Source: Aldehydirespirator sp965204415 (GTDB lineage Bacteria > Actinomycetota > Acidimicrobiia > Acidimicrobiales > Aldehydirespiratoraceae). From it: 64,000 nt of DNA. The notes beneath the pieces were generated by a model that saw only the letters and a program-made list of their open reading frames with translations, did no database searches and was not told where the DNA came from. Shown here one piece after another: positions 16,477 through 24,326 of the stretch. Position 1 is the first letter of the stretch. Every line of letters begins with the position of its first letter. The stretch covers positions 1,178,001 to 1,242,000 of the forward strand of contig CBDBEL010000001.1 of assembly GCA_965204415.1 (NCBI GenBank), read 5' to 3'. A program made the translations under genes and the position numbers.

Positions 16477-17391
16477 ATGGCACCGATGAACGACCAGGAG
16501 ATCGTCGAGCACTACCGGCGTGACGGCTACGTGGTGGTGGAGGACGTCGTCGACGACGCCGACCTCGACCCGATGCGGGACTTCATCGCGGCCGCGGTCG
16601 ACCGGTACGCGTCCGAGCAGCACGCCCGCGGCGACCTGGCCTCGCTGCACGCCGACGAGCCGTTCGAGCGCCGGTACGCGGCCATCTGCGAGGAGCAGGG
16701 CATCTCGCCCCGGGACTGGGGTTTCGGGCTCTTCGGGCCCGAGTTCTACGGCCTGTACACCCACCCGGGGATCCTGCGCGTGGTGGGCCTGCTGCTCGGT
16801 GAGGAGGTCTCGGTCATCGCGAGCCCGTCGCTGCGCCAGAAGCTGCCCGGAAGCGCGGTCACTTCGTTCCCCTGGCACCAGGACAGCCACTACTTCGACC
16901 AGACCGAAGTACACAAGATGGAAAAGCACACCGAGGACCTGCACATGGTGTCGGTGTGGGTGCCGCTGGTGCCGGCCACGGTCGAGAACGGGTGCTGCTG
17001 GGTGATCCCGGGCAGTCACCGGTGGGGTCTGCTGGATGCGATGCGGGGCGAGGACCGCAACGTCCGGATCGCCGAGGACATCGAGGCCCGGAGCACACCG
17101 GTGCCGGTGCCGGTGCCGGTGGGCGGGGCCTTGTTCTTCACCAACCTCACCGTCCACGGCAGCAAGCAGAACGCCACCCGGCACTGCCGCTGGAGCGTCG
17201 ACTTCCGGTTCATGCCCACCCCGGCCTCGGCCGCTCCGGGCAGCAAGGTGCGCGCCCAGGCCGAGTTCGTCGCAAACGGCTGCCTCCAGGCCGGCGACGT
17301 CCCCTTCGCGGTGCTGCCCGAGGACGCCCGGCCCACATGGCCGCAGTGGGAGGCCACCGTCAACAAGCACCGAGCCACCACGGCCGCGTAA
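16477..17391 (+). CDS. Phytanoyl-CoA dioxygenase (PhyH) family protein 2
   Basis: A 304-residue Fe(II)/2-oxoglutarate oxygenase with H134-x-D136 (PWHQDSHYF) and H227 (TVHGSKQN) as iron ligands and R239 or R242 in the C-terminal strand (CRWSVDFRF) for 2-oxoglutarate. A short PVPVPVPVGG run encoded by GTGCCG repeats sits before the second histidine. It is divergent from gntR and four bases before the dehydrogenase gene, so the two are co-transcribed. The ATG at 16477 follows GGGGGTGG. Confidence 0.87.
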   Translation: MAPMNDQEIVEHYRRDGYVVVEDVVDDADLDPMRDFIAAAVDRYASEQHARGDLASLHADEPFERRYAAICEEQGISPRDWGFGLFGPEFYGLYTHPGILRVVGLLLGEEVSVIASPSLRQKLPGSAVTSFPWHQDSHYFDQTEVHKMEKHTEDLHMVSVWVPLVPATVENGCCWVIPGSHRWGLLDAMRGEDRNVRIAEDIEARSTPVPVPVPVGGALFFTNLTVHGSKQNATRHCRWSVDFRFMPTPASAAPGSKVRAQAEFVANGCLQAGDVPFAVLPEDARPTWPQWEATVNKHRATTAA

Positions 17392-17395
17392 CCCG

Positions 17396-18964
17396 ATGAA
17401 CCTCACAGGCAAGTCGATTATTGCGGGGTGGGGCGGGGCTGGTTCGGGCGAGTCGGTCCGGGCGGTGGATCCGGCTTCGGGCGCAGAGCTGGATCCGGAG
17501 TTCGAGTTCGTGACCGGGGAGGCTGTGGACGCGGCTGCCGGCGCGGCCGGGGCGGCGTTCGACGTGTACCGGGAGACGTCGCCGGCTGGGCGGGCCGGGT
17601 TCCTGGAGCGGATCGCGGCCGAGCTCGACGACCGGCGGGAGGCCATCGTGGACCGGGCCTGCGCCGAGAGCGGGCTGCCCCGGGCCCGGATCGAGGGCGA
17701 GCACGGGCGCACCACCGGCCAGATCCGGCTGTTCGCCCGGGAGGTGAGGCTCGGCGCCCATCAGGGGGTGCGCATCGACGAGGCCCAGCCCGACCGGGCG
17801 CCGGTGCCCGCGCCGGACGTGCGCCAGCGCCACATCGGGGTGGGACCGGTAGCGGTGTTCGGACCCAGCAACTTCCCGCTGGCGTTCTCGGCCGCGGGCG
17901 GCGACACCGCCTCGGCGCTGGCCGCGGGCTGTCCGGTGATCGTCAAGGCCCACAACGCCCATCCGGGGACGGCCGAGCTGTCCGGGTCGGCGGTGGCCGC
18001 CGCCGTGGAAGCCTGCGGGCTGCCCGGCGGGGTGTACTCGCTGCTGTTCGGGGCGGGCCGGGTGGCGGGCCAGGCCCTGGCCGCCCATCCGGCGATCAAG
18101 GCCGTCGCCTTCACCGGCTCGCAGGCGGGCGGGGCCGCGCTGATGGCCACCGCGGCGGCCCGGCCCGAGCCGATCCCGGTGTACGCCGAGATGTCGAGCA
18201 TCAACCCCCAAGTGGTGCTGGCCGGGGCCGCGGCCGGCGACCTGGAGGCGTTCGCCGCGGCCTATGTGGGGTCGCTGACGCTGGGCGCGGGCCAGTTCTG
18301 CACCAACCCGGGGCTGCTGTTCGTGCCCGCACCAGCCAACAAGCTGGTGGAGGCCATCGCCGCGGCCGTGGCCGAACAGACCGGCCAGGTGATGCTGACT
18401 GCCGGCATCCGCGACGCCTACCACGAGGGCCTGGCCCGGCTGGAGGCGGCGGGTGCGGCCCGGGTGTGCTCGGGGAGTGCCGGGGAGTCGGCCAACGCCC
18501 CGGCCCCGGTGCTGTTCACCGCCACCGCGGCCCAGGTGCTGGAGTCGCCCGACCTCCAGGAGGAGGTGTTCGGCTCGGCCGGGCTGGTGGCCGCCTACGA
18601 GTCGATGGACGAGCTGCGGGCGGTGCTGGACACCCTGCCGGGCCAGCTCACGGCCTCGATCCACATGGCCGAGTCGGACCATGCGGCCGCAGCCGGGCTG
18701 GTGCCGGTGATGGAGCGCAAGGCCGGCCGGCTGATCGCCAACGGCTGGCCGACGGGTGTGGAGGTCAACCACGCCATGGTGCACGGCGGCCCGTTCCCGG
18801 CCACCTCCGATCCCCGCTCCACGTCGGTGGGCACGCTGGCGATCCAGCGGTTCCAGCGCCCGGTCTGCTACCAGAACTTCCCGCCCGACCTGCTCCCGGA
18901 CGCGGTCCGCGACGACAACCCCCTGTCACTAGCCCGGCGCCTCAACGGCGAGCCTCATCTCTGA
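17396..18964 (+). CDS. Aldehyde dehydrogenase, 2-oxoglutarate-semialdehyde dehydrogenase type
   Basis: A 522-residue NAD(P)-dependent enzyme. GPSNFPLAFSAAGGDTASALAAGCPVIVKAH, the FTGS nucleotide loop, the YAEMSSINP segment and the catalytic cysteine in GAGQFCTNPG follow the ketoglutarate-semialdehyde dehydrogenase subfamily, where AEMSSINP replaces the usual ELGGKNP. It oxidises 2-oxoglutarate semialdehyde to 2-oxoglutarate at the end of acid-sugar or hydroxyproline catabolism. The start follows the PhyH stop by four bases. The product is also the co-substrate of the two flanking PhyH enzymes. Confidence 0.88.
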   Translation: MNLTGKSIIAGWGGAGSGESVRAVDPASGAELDPEFEFVTGEAVDAAAGAAGAAFDVYRETSPAGRAGFLERIAAELDDRREAIVDRACAESGLPRARIEGEHGRTTGQIRLFAREVRLGAHQGVRIDEAQPDRAPVPAPDVRQRHIGVGPVAVFGPSNFPLAFSAAGGDTASALAAGCPVIVKAHNAHPGTAELSGSAVAAAVEACGLPGGVYSLLFGAGRVAGQALAAHPAIKAVAFTGSQAGGAALMATAAARPEPIPVYAEMSSINPQVVLAGAAAGDLEAFAAAYVGSLTLGAGQFCTNPGLLFVPAPANKLVEAIAAAVAEQTGQVMLTAGIRDAYHEGLARLEAAGAARVCSGSAGESANAPAPVLFTATAAQVLESPDLQEEVFGSAGLVAAYESMDELRAVLDTLPGQLTASIHMAESDHAAAAGLVPVMERKAGRLIANGWPTGVEVNHAMVHGGPFPATSDPRSTSVGTLAIQRFQRPVCYQNFPPDLLPDAVRDDNPLSLARRLNGEPHL

Positions 18965-19007
18965 CCCTGTTCCGATCGCCCGTCGACTTGAGCAGGAGAT
19001 CCGGCCT

Positions 19008-19823
19008 ATGACCAGACCGCTCGACCCAGTCACCCCGTCAGACGTCGACTTCTACCGGGAGAACGGCTATATCCAGTACCCGTCATTCTTCAGCGCAACC
19101 GAGATCGCTCCCCTGCGCGCCGCGATCGACGACGCCGTAGCCACCGGTCGGGACCGGATAGTTGGGGCCGAAGGCGGCGGACGCCATGGAGAGGACTACG
19201 AGCGCGTCTTCAACCAGATGCTCAACCTTTGGACCGACTACCCCGACGCGAGGGCCGTCACGTTCAACACCCGCCTATCCGACACCGCTCGCCGGCTGTC
19301 CGGATCACCGCATGTGCGCCTCTACCACGACCACGCCATGGTCAAGCCGGCCGGGCAGGCCAGCCGGCAGACCCAGTGGCATCAGGACGCGCCCTTCTGG
19401 CCCATGGACCCGCTCGGATCCCTTGCGGCCTGGATCGCGGTGGACGATGTCACCATGGAGAACGGCTGCATCCAGTTCGTGCCCGGTTCGCACAGATTCG
19501 GCAAGTTGGCTGACATCAACCCATACCATCTGGAGGTCGAGGGTGAGAGCATCTGCGACCGGATGAAGGCGATGGGCCACACCCTGGCCGACCCCGTGGC
19601 GATGGAGATGGAGGCCGGCGGGGTCACCTTCCACCACAGCTGCACCTTCCACCGCGCCGGGCCCAATAGGTCCGACCGTCCCAGACGCGCCTTCTCCATC
19701 ATCTACATCCCCGAATCGGTCCGGTTCACGGGCGAATGGGACGCCGGTGGCACCTCCGCCGAGGAACTGGAAGTCGGCGGCGAATGGGACCACGCCCACC
19801 ACCCGATCCTGTCACCAGCCTGA
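19008..19823 (+). CDS. Phytanoyl-CoA dioxygenase (PhyH) family protein 3
   Basis: A 271-residue Fe(II)/2-oxoglutarate oxygenase with H125-x-D127 (QWHQDAPFW) and H215 (CTFHRAGPN); R225 or R226 in DRPRRAFSI is the likely 2-oxoglutarate-binding arginine. AGGAGATCCGGCCT precedes the ATG. It follows the semialdehyde dehydrogenase by 43 bp on the same strand. It is only distantly similar to the other two PhyH proteins here, so it probably has a different substrate. Confidence 0.88.
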   Translation: MTRPLDPVTPSDVDFYRENGYIQYPSFFSATEIAPLRAAIDDAVATGRDRIVGAEGGGRHGEDYERVFNQMLNLWTDYPDARAVTFNTRLSDTARRLSGSPHVRLYHDHAMVKPAGQASRQTQWHQDAPFWPMDPLGSLAAWIAVDDVTMENGCIQFVPGSHRFGKLADINPYHLEVEGESICDRMKAMGHTLADPVAMEMEAGGVTFHHSCTFHRAGPNRSDRPRRAFSIIYIPESVRFTGEWDAGGTSAEELEVGGEWDHAHHPILSPA

Positions 19824-19864
19824 ACTGCGGCTTGTAGGCCCTAGCGGGCCCTTCGATACCGGTG

Positions 19865-19885
19865 ATACACCTATATGTGTATACT
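19865..19885 (+). promoter_or_regulatory. Promoter and operator for a leaderless vapBC mRNA
   Basis: ATACAC (19865-19870) and GTGTAT (19877-19882) form a perfect inverted repeat. It overlaps a TATACT -10 box (19880-19885) that lies six bases before the GTG start, which implies a leaderless transcript repressed by the antitoxin. Confidence 0.6.
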
Positions 19886-19891
19886 GGTGTA

Positions 19892-20101
19892 GTGAGTCGG
19901 ACCAACATCGATATTGACGACGAGCTTGTGGAGCGGGCTATGCGCGCATTCGGACTCAGCACCAAACGCCAAGCGGTACATCTGGCACTGGAGCGCCTGC
20001 TGGGTGGAGGGCCGATGAGCATCGAGGAACAGCTTGCAATGGAGGGCACCGGCTGGGATGGGGACCTCGACGCCATGCGGGCCGACCGGCTCGAGGGCTG
20101 A
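19892..20101 (+). CDS. vapB: VapB-type antitoxin (second TA pair)
   Basis: A 69-residue protein. SRTNIDIDDELVERAMRAFGLSTKRQAVHLALERLL is the mycobacterial-type VapB RHH motif (RTN-I-DIDD), followed by a short acidic tail. The GTG at 19892 sits at the expected transcription start of the TATACT box, so the message is probably leaderless. The toxin gene follows by 7 bp. Confidence 0.87.
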   Translation: MSRTNIDIDDELVERAMRAFGLSTKRQAVHLALERLLGGGPMSIEEQLAMEGTGWDGDLDAMRADRLEG

Positions 20102-20108
20102 AGCCGCG

Positions 20109-20501
20109 GTGCTGCTGGCTGACACGTCGGCCTGGATCGAGTTCCTAAAGGGGACGGGCTCGGCCGAGGCGGGGCGCATGCGGACAGCCATCGCCGAGCG
20201 GGAGGTGGTCGTGATTGATCCGATCCTGCTGGAGGTGATGGCCGGTGCCCGTCACGACGATGCCACCCGTACACAGCGGCTGCTGGAGGCTCAGCAACTC
20301 GAGCCGCTGGCTCCCCGCCTCGACTGGCTCGACGGAGCGACGATCTATCGGGAGCTCAGGCAGCGGGGCGTGACGGTCCGATCACCGGTCGATGCCCTGA
20401 TCGCGGCGGTAGCCATCCGGCTCGATGTGCCCGTGCTGCATCGCGACCGGGACTTCGAAGCCATTGCCGGCCACACCCCGCTGCAGGTCATAGCAGCCTG
20501 A
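20109..20501 (+). CDS. vapC: VapC-type PIN-domain ribonuclease toxin (second TA pair)
   Basis: A 130-residue PIN protein with the acidic set D5 (LLADTSAWIEF), E42 (LLEVMAGA), D95 (SPVDALIAA) and D113/D115 (HRDRDF). The GTG start at 20109 gives the canonical VapC N-terminus; a longer upstream frame is the shadow of vapB. The target RNA is not predictable. Confidence 0.9.
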   Translation: MLLADTSAWIEFLKGTGSAEAGRMRTAIAEREVVVIDPILLEVMAGARHDDATRTQRLLEAQQLEPLAPRLDWLDGATIYRELRQRGVTVRSPVDALIAAVAIRLDVPVLHRDRDFEAIAGHTPLQVIAA

Positions 20502-20562
20502 CGGCCCGGGTCAGGACGAGGCGAGGATCCGCCGGAGTTGGCTGGGTCGATCTCCAGGCGAG

Positions 20563-21729
20563 CTACCGGGTCAGGCGGCGCTTGCGGGTGGGGACGGTGA
20601 TGGAGTCCGAGAACTGGTAGAGGACTGCGCCTATGAGGGTGAGGATGATGACGTAGGCGGCGGCCAGCGCGCCGAGGTCGCTCTCCCGGGCGACGCCCAG
20701 CTCGGCGATGACGATCGAGAACTCGCCGTGGGCGACGAGCGCGGCTCCGGCCCGCACCCGGCCGGGCACGCCGATGTTGGCTCGCTTGGCTGCGATCCAG
20801 CCGGTGGCGATCTTGGTGGCGACGGTGACAGCCGCGATGACGCCGGCCGCCACCGCGACGCTCGGGATCGAGCCGAGGTCGACCTTGAGGCCGAAGAACA
20901 CGAAGAAGACGGCGGCGAACAGGTTCCGCAGCGGCAGCAGCAGGCCACGGGCATGCGAGACGATGTCGCCCGACAGGGCGACACCGACGACGAAGGCCCC
21001 GACCGCGGTCGACAGGTTGAGGCGCCCCGCGATGCCGGCGACCAGCAGCGTGCCCCCGAGCAGTGTCAGCAGCAGCGCCTCGCTGGACTGGCTCAGAGCG
21101 AAAGCGCTGAGCCGCTCACCGAAGAAGTACGCGAACGTCAGGACCGCGAGCACCGCCAGCAGCGAGATGGCGACGGCGACCGTGGTGGCCAGGGCCGAGC
21201 CGCCGAAGAGCACGCCGGACACGATCGGCAGGTAGAGCACCATGGCCAGGTCCTCGATAACGAGCACGCTGAGGATCACCGAGGTCTCGTGGTTGCCGAT
21301 CCGGTCGAGGTCGGCGACCAGCTTCGCGACGATGCCCGACGACGAGATGTAGGTCACGCCGCCCAGCAGGACCGCCACCACCGGGTCGAACCCGAGCACC
21401 AGGCCGGCCACGAATCCGGGCGGGAAGTTGAGGGCGAGGTCGACGAACCCGGCCAGCGTCGACCGGCGCACGTTGGCGATCAGCTCGTGGGTCGAGAACT
21501 CGAGTCCCAGCATCAGCAGCATCAGGATGACGCCGATCTCCGCCCCGACCTCGATGAAGTCCTCCGTCGCCGGCAGCTCGAAGAGGCCGCCCTCGCCTAG
21601 GGCGAGACCTGCGAGCAGGTACAGGGGCAGCGCGGGCAGCCCGATCCTCCGTGCCAGCCGGGCGATGACGGCCAGGCCGAGGACCACCGCCCCCAGCTCG
21701 ATGACCAGGAGGTCGCCGGCGGTGTCCAT
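20563..21729 (-). CDS. CPA2-family monovalent cation/proton antiporter (KhtU/KefB-like)
   Basis: A 388-residue protein with about 12 hydrophobic segments and typical CPA2 motifs: GLALGEGGLF, EIGVILMLLMLGLEFS, SSSGIVAKL, the VIEDLAMVLYLP region and FFVFFGLKVDL. It lacks a C-terminal RCK domain. The TrkA-C gene directly upstream on the same strand supplies the regulatory subunit, an arrangement like KhtT-KhtU of Bacillus. The pair probably exports K+ (or Na+) in exchange for protons. The ATG at 21729 gives the full first helix; frame upstream of it is the duplicated end of the neighbour. Confidence 0.88.
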   Translation of the reverse strand: MDTAGDLLVIELGAVVLGLAVIARLARRIGLPALPLYLLAGLALGEGGLFELPATEDFIEVGAEIGVILMLLMLGLEFSTHELIANVRRSTLAGFVDLALNFPPGFVAGLVLGFDPVVAVLLGGVTYISSSGIVAKLVADLDRIGNHETSVILSVLVIEDLAMVLYLPIVSGVLFGGSALATTVAVAISLLAVLAVLTFAYFFGERLSAFALSQSSEALLLTLLGGTLLVAGIAGRLNLSTAVGAFVVGVALSGDIVSHARGLLLPLRNLFAAVFFVFFGLKVDLGSIPSVAVAAGVIAAVTVATKIATGWIAAKRANIGVPGRVRAGAALVAHGEFSIVIAELGVARESDLGALAAAYVIILTLIGAVLYQFSDSITVPTRKRRLTR

Positions 21730-21732
21730 GCT

Positions 21733-21825
21733 GGCTAGGCCGGGCGAGTGAGCAGCCGGGTGGCGGCCGTGGCGGCGGTATGCATGCTTGGCTAGGCCGG
21801 GCGAGTGAGCAGCCGGGTGGCGGCC
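21733..21825. repeat. Duplicated 3-prime end of the TrkA-C gene (57-bp period)
   Basis: A 36-bp block (GGCTAGGCCGGGCGAGTGAG...) is exactly repeated at 21733 and 21790. It encodes the end TRLLTRPA-stop of the TrkA-C protein, so the junction holds a second copy of the gene end, in frame after an ATG (MHTAATAATRLLTRPA), just before the antiporter start. Confidence 0.85.
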
Positions 21826-22280
21826 TTGACCGCGGACGGCACGCCGACCACCACCGCGGTGTCGCCGGGCTCGAGCCGGTCGGTTCCGCCCGGGATGGGG
21901 ATGGAGCCCGAGTCGCTGACGAGCGCGACGACGCCGGCGCCGGTGCGGGTCCTCAGGGCGGCCTCGCCGAGGGTCTGCCCGGCGAGCGGCGACTTCGCGC
22001 TGATCGTGATCCACGAGATCACGAGATCCTCCACCCGGTGCACGGCGTCATCGAGGTGCTCGAGGACGGGGCTGCCGCCCAGCAGTTCGCCGAGGGTGTG
22101 GCCCTCGTCCTCGGTGAGCTCGACGCTCTCGCAGGCACGGTCTATGTCCAGCTCGTCGTAGACCACCAGATCGCGCCGGCCGGTCTGGTGGGCCACCACC
22201 CCGACATTGCGGCCGCCGTCGGTCTGCAGGTCGAAGCGAACCCCCACACCGGGCAGATCGGTCTCGGTTACCTTTCGCAC
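21792..22280 (-). CDS. TrkA-C domain regulatory subunit of the cation/proton antiporter (KhtT-like)
   Basis: A 162-residue soluble protein. The C-terminal half (SAKSPLAGQTLGEAALRTRTGAGVVALVS, LEPGDTAVVVG) is an RCK_C/TrkA-C ligand domain. The N-terminal half (VRKVTETDLPGVGVRFDLQTDGGRNVGVVAHQTGRRDLVVYD) is the KhtT-type dimerisation part. GTG 22280 is chosen because GGGAGGACCA precedes it. It should gate the antiporter encoded next to it in response to a nucleotide, as known for KhtT. Confidence 0.85.
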   Translation of the reverse strand: MRKVTETDLPGVGVRFDLQTDGGRNVGVVAHQTGRRDLVVYDELDIDRACESVELTEDEGHTLGELLGGSPVLEHLDDAVHRVEDLVISWITISAKSPLAGQTLGEAALRTRTGAGVVALVSDSGSIPIPGGTDRLEPGDTAVVVGVPSAVKAATRLLTRPA

Positions 22281-22340
22281 TGGTCCTCCCTTGTTGCCTG
22301 TCGCCGCCGTCGGGGGCGAAGTCATCCTTGCAGAGTCAGG

Positions 22341-22405
22341 GCACTCGGGCTCCCACAAGAGCTAGGGCACTAGGGCTCCCACAAGAGCTAGGGCACTAGG
22401 GCTCC
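22341..22405. repeat. Three copies of the DUF3179 gene end (26-bp period)
   Basis: GGGCTCCC occurs at 22347, 22373 and 22399 in near-identical units of 26 bp containing CACAAGAGCTAGGGCACTA. The unit spans the stop codon of the DUF3179 gene. Confidence 0.85.
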
Positions 22406-23994
22406 CAGAGGAGGGTGCCGGGCATGAACTGGCTCCAGGCGAACCAGAACGCCTGGTGGCCCTCGATCTCGTCGCCGGCGGCGTCGACGGCCCGCACCCC
22501 GCTGCCGTCAAGGCGCAACCTCACCCCGGCCAACTCCACCGACCGGCCTTCCTTGAGGGCACCGGTGGCGGCCAGAACCTCGAAGGCGACCGGGGTGCCG
22601 TCGTCGAGGACCACGCCGAAGACCTGGTCGTGGACGCCGAGGCGGCCGTCGACGTCGCCGATCGGGAAGATCGGCCCGTGGTCGTCGCGGCCCCGCAGCG
22701 GGTCGAGCGGGTAGCTGCGGCCGATGCCGCCGTCCTCGGCGACGATGGTGGTGTCGGGGTGGGCCGCCTTCCACTCGCCCCAGGTGGTGGTGACCACGGT
22801 GGCCTGGTTGAGGACCACCCCCTGCTCGCGCAGCGGCCCCGTCACCGCCTCGCCGGTGAAGGTGTCGAACACCGACTTGGTGACCAGGTCGTACATGACC
22901 TTGTTGGACCTCGACAGCAGGCCCGAGGTCCGCAGGACGGGGGTGGTCACGCCGTCGGGCACGTCGTCGGTGAAGAAGGCCTGGGCGGAGCCGCACAGCG
23001 TGCAGTACGGGAACCCGATCCGGCGGCCCCCGACGGTGTCGTTGACCATCTCGTGGATCTCCATGATGTGGCGGGGGTAGGCCCTGGCCTCGCCGTTGAT
23101 CACGACCGCGAACACGAGGCTGTGGTCGGAGTACCACGAGCCGCCCGCCGCGTCGGTCACGGCCGGATCGTCGAGCGCCGGGATGCAGCCCCGGGGGCAC
23201 ATGTCGGGGTCGCCGAGCTCGCGGTCGTCGATGTACACCCCGCCCCAGCTCACGAGGCGCCAGTCGATGTCGTCGTCGGGATCGGTGAAGAACGGCCCCC
23301 AGCGGGGCTCGACCAGCGTGAACAGGCGGGCCTTGTAGTCCTCGTAGCCGTCGAAAGCGGGCAGGTCCCATGCGATCAGGTGGTCGGTGACCGACTGCCA
23401 ACGGCTCAGGTCGGCGACGGGGTCGTCGGCCAGGCTCACACCCGTCATCTGCTCGAACCCGGAGACCGACCCCTCGTAGATGTCGCCGACGTAGAAGAAC
23501 CTGAGCAGGTCGGAGATGATCCAGGCGAGCCGGGCGTCGCCGAAGTCGGCGAGGCTGGCGACTATGCCTCCGCTGAACCCGCCGGCGGCGAGGCCCTGCC
23601 AGATGACCTCGAGGGTGTCGGCCGCCAGCGGATCGATGGGGCCGGTGGGCACTTCCGGGGCGGGCGGGAACTCGTATCCGAGATAGTTGCGCAGCACGCC
23701 CCGCTCCCGGGGGTCCAACGGATCGGTCTCCTCGACCGCGTCGGGGCTAGTGCCGGAGCCGGAGCCGGTGTCGGTGTCGGTGTCGGAGGCGGTGTCGGAG
23801 GCGGTGCCGCCGGAGCCGGGGTCGGAGCCGGGAGTCTCAGGTGCGGGATCCGCAGCCTCAGTGGGCGCTTCAGCCTCAATCGTCGGGCCGCCGGTGAACG
23901 CCGGGGAGCCCGTATCGCTGCCTGAACATGCCGCGGCCAGCAGTGCCGTCGCCGCCAATGCGGCCAGCAGGATGAGGGGCATGCGGCAGTTCAC
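22396..23994 (-). CDS. DUF3179-domain lipoprotein
   Basis: A 532-residue protein. The signal peptide ends in a lipobox (LLAAACSGSD) and is followed by a linker of Asp/Thr/Gly repeats (SDTASDTDTDTGSGSG). The DUF3179 domain is recognisable by SWYSDHSLVFAVVINGEARAYP, the CTLCGSAQAF motif with a conserved CxxC, and LLSRSNKVMYDLVTKSVFDTFTGEAVTG. The function of the family is unknown; the CxxC and surface location suggest redox or metal chemistry. GTG 23994 or ATG 23982 are both possible starts. Confidence 0.87.
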   Translation of the reverse strand: MNCRMPLILLAALAATALLAAACSGSDTGSPAFTGGPTIEAEAPTEAADPAPETPGSDPGSGGTASDTASDTDTDTGSGSGTSPDAVEETDPLDPRERGVLRNYLGYEFPPAPEVPTGPIDPLAADTLEVIWQGLAAGGFSGGIVASLADFGDARLAWIISDLLRFFYVGDIYEGSVSGFEQMTGVSLADDPVADLSRWQSVTDHLIAWDLPAFDGYEDYKARLFTLVEPRWGPFFTDPDDDIDWRLVSWGGVYIDDRELGDPDMCPRGCIPALDDPAVTDAAGGSWYSDHSLVFAVVINGEARAYPRHIMEIHEMVNDTVGGRRIGFPYCTLCGSAQAFFTDDVPDGVTTPVLRTSGLLSRSNKVMYDLVTKSVFDTFTGEAVTGPLREQGVVLNQATVVTTTWGEWKAAHPDTTIVAEDGGIGRSYPLDPLRGRDDHGPIFPIGDVDGRLGVHDQVFGVVLDDGTPVAFEVLAATGALKEGRSVELAGVRLRLDGSGVRAVDAAGDEIEGHQAFWFAWSQFMPGTLLWEP

Positions 23995-24002
23995 GGCACC
24001 AC

Positions 24003-24245
24003 GCTACGGGGCGGCGAACAACTCTGTAGCCCGGCGCGCGATCCCCTCACTCCTGGAACCTGCCCGAGAAGGCCCGAGCCCGGCGAGCGAACAACTCCCT
24101 AGCCCGGCGCGCGATCCCCCCACTCCTAGAACCTGCCCGAGAAGAACCTGCCCGAGAAGGCCCGAGCCCGGCGAGCGAACAACTCCCTAGCCCGGCGCGC
24201 GATCCCCCCACTCCTGGAACCTGCCCGAGAAGGCCCGAGCCCGGC
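24003..24245. repeat. Tandem intergenic repeat array (73/88-bp spacing)
   Basis: Copies beginning GCGAACAACTC occur at 24014, 24087 and 24175 and include TAGCCCGGCGCGCGATCCCC and GAACCTGCCCGAGAAG. The second unit is 15 bp longer through an inner duplication (CCTGCCCGAGAAGAA). The whole 330-bp gap upstream of DUF3179 holds no gene. Confidence 0.9.
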
Positions 24246-24326
24246 ACGGCGCCGCGGAGTGCCTCCCCGACCGCTCAGACCACCGGATCGCCCCGTGAAC
24301 CGGACTCGCCTACCATCCGTTCGGGA

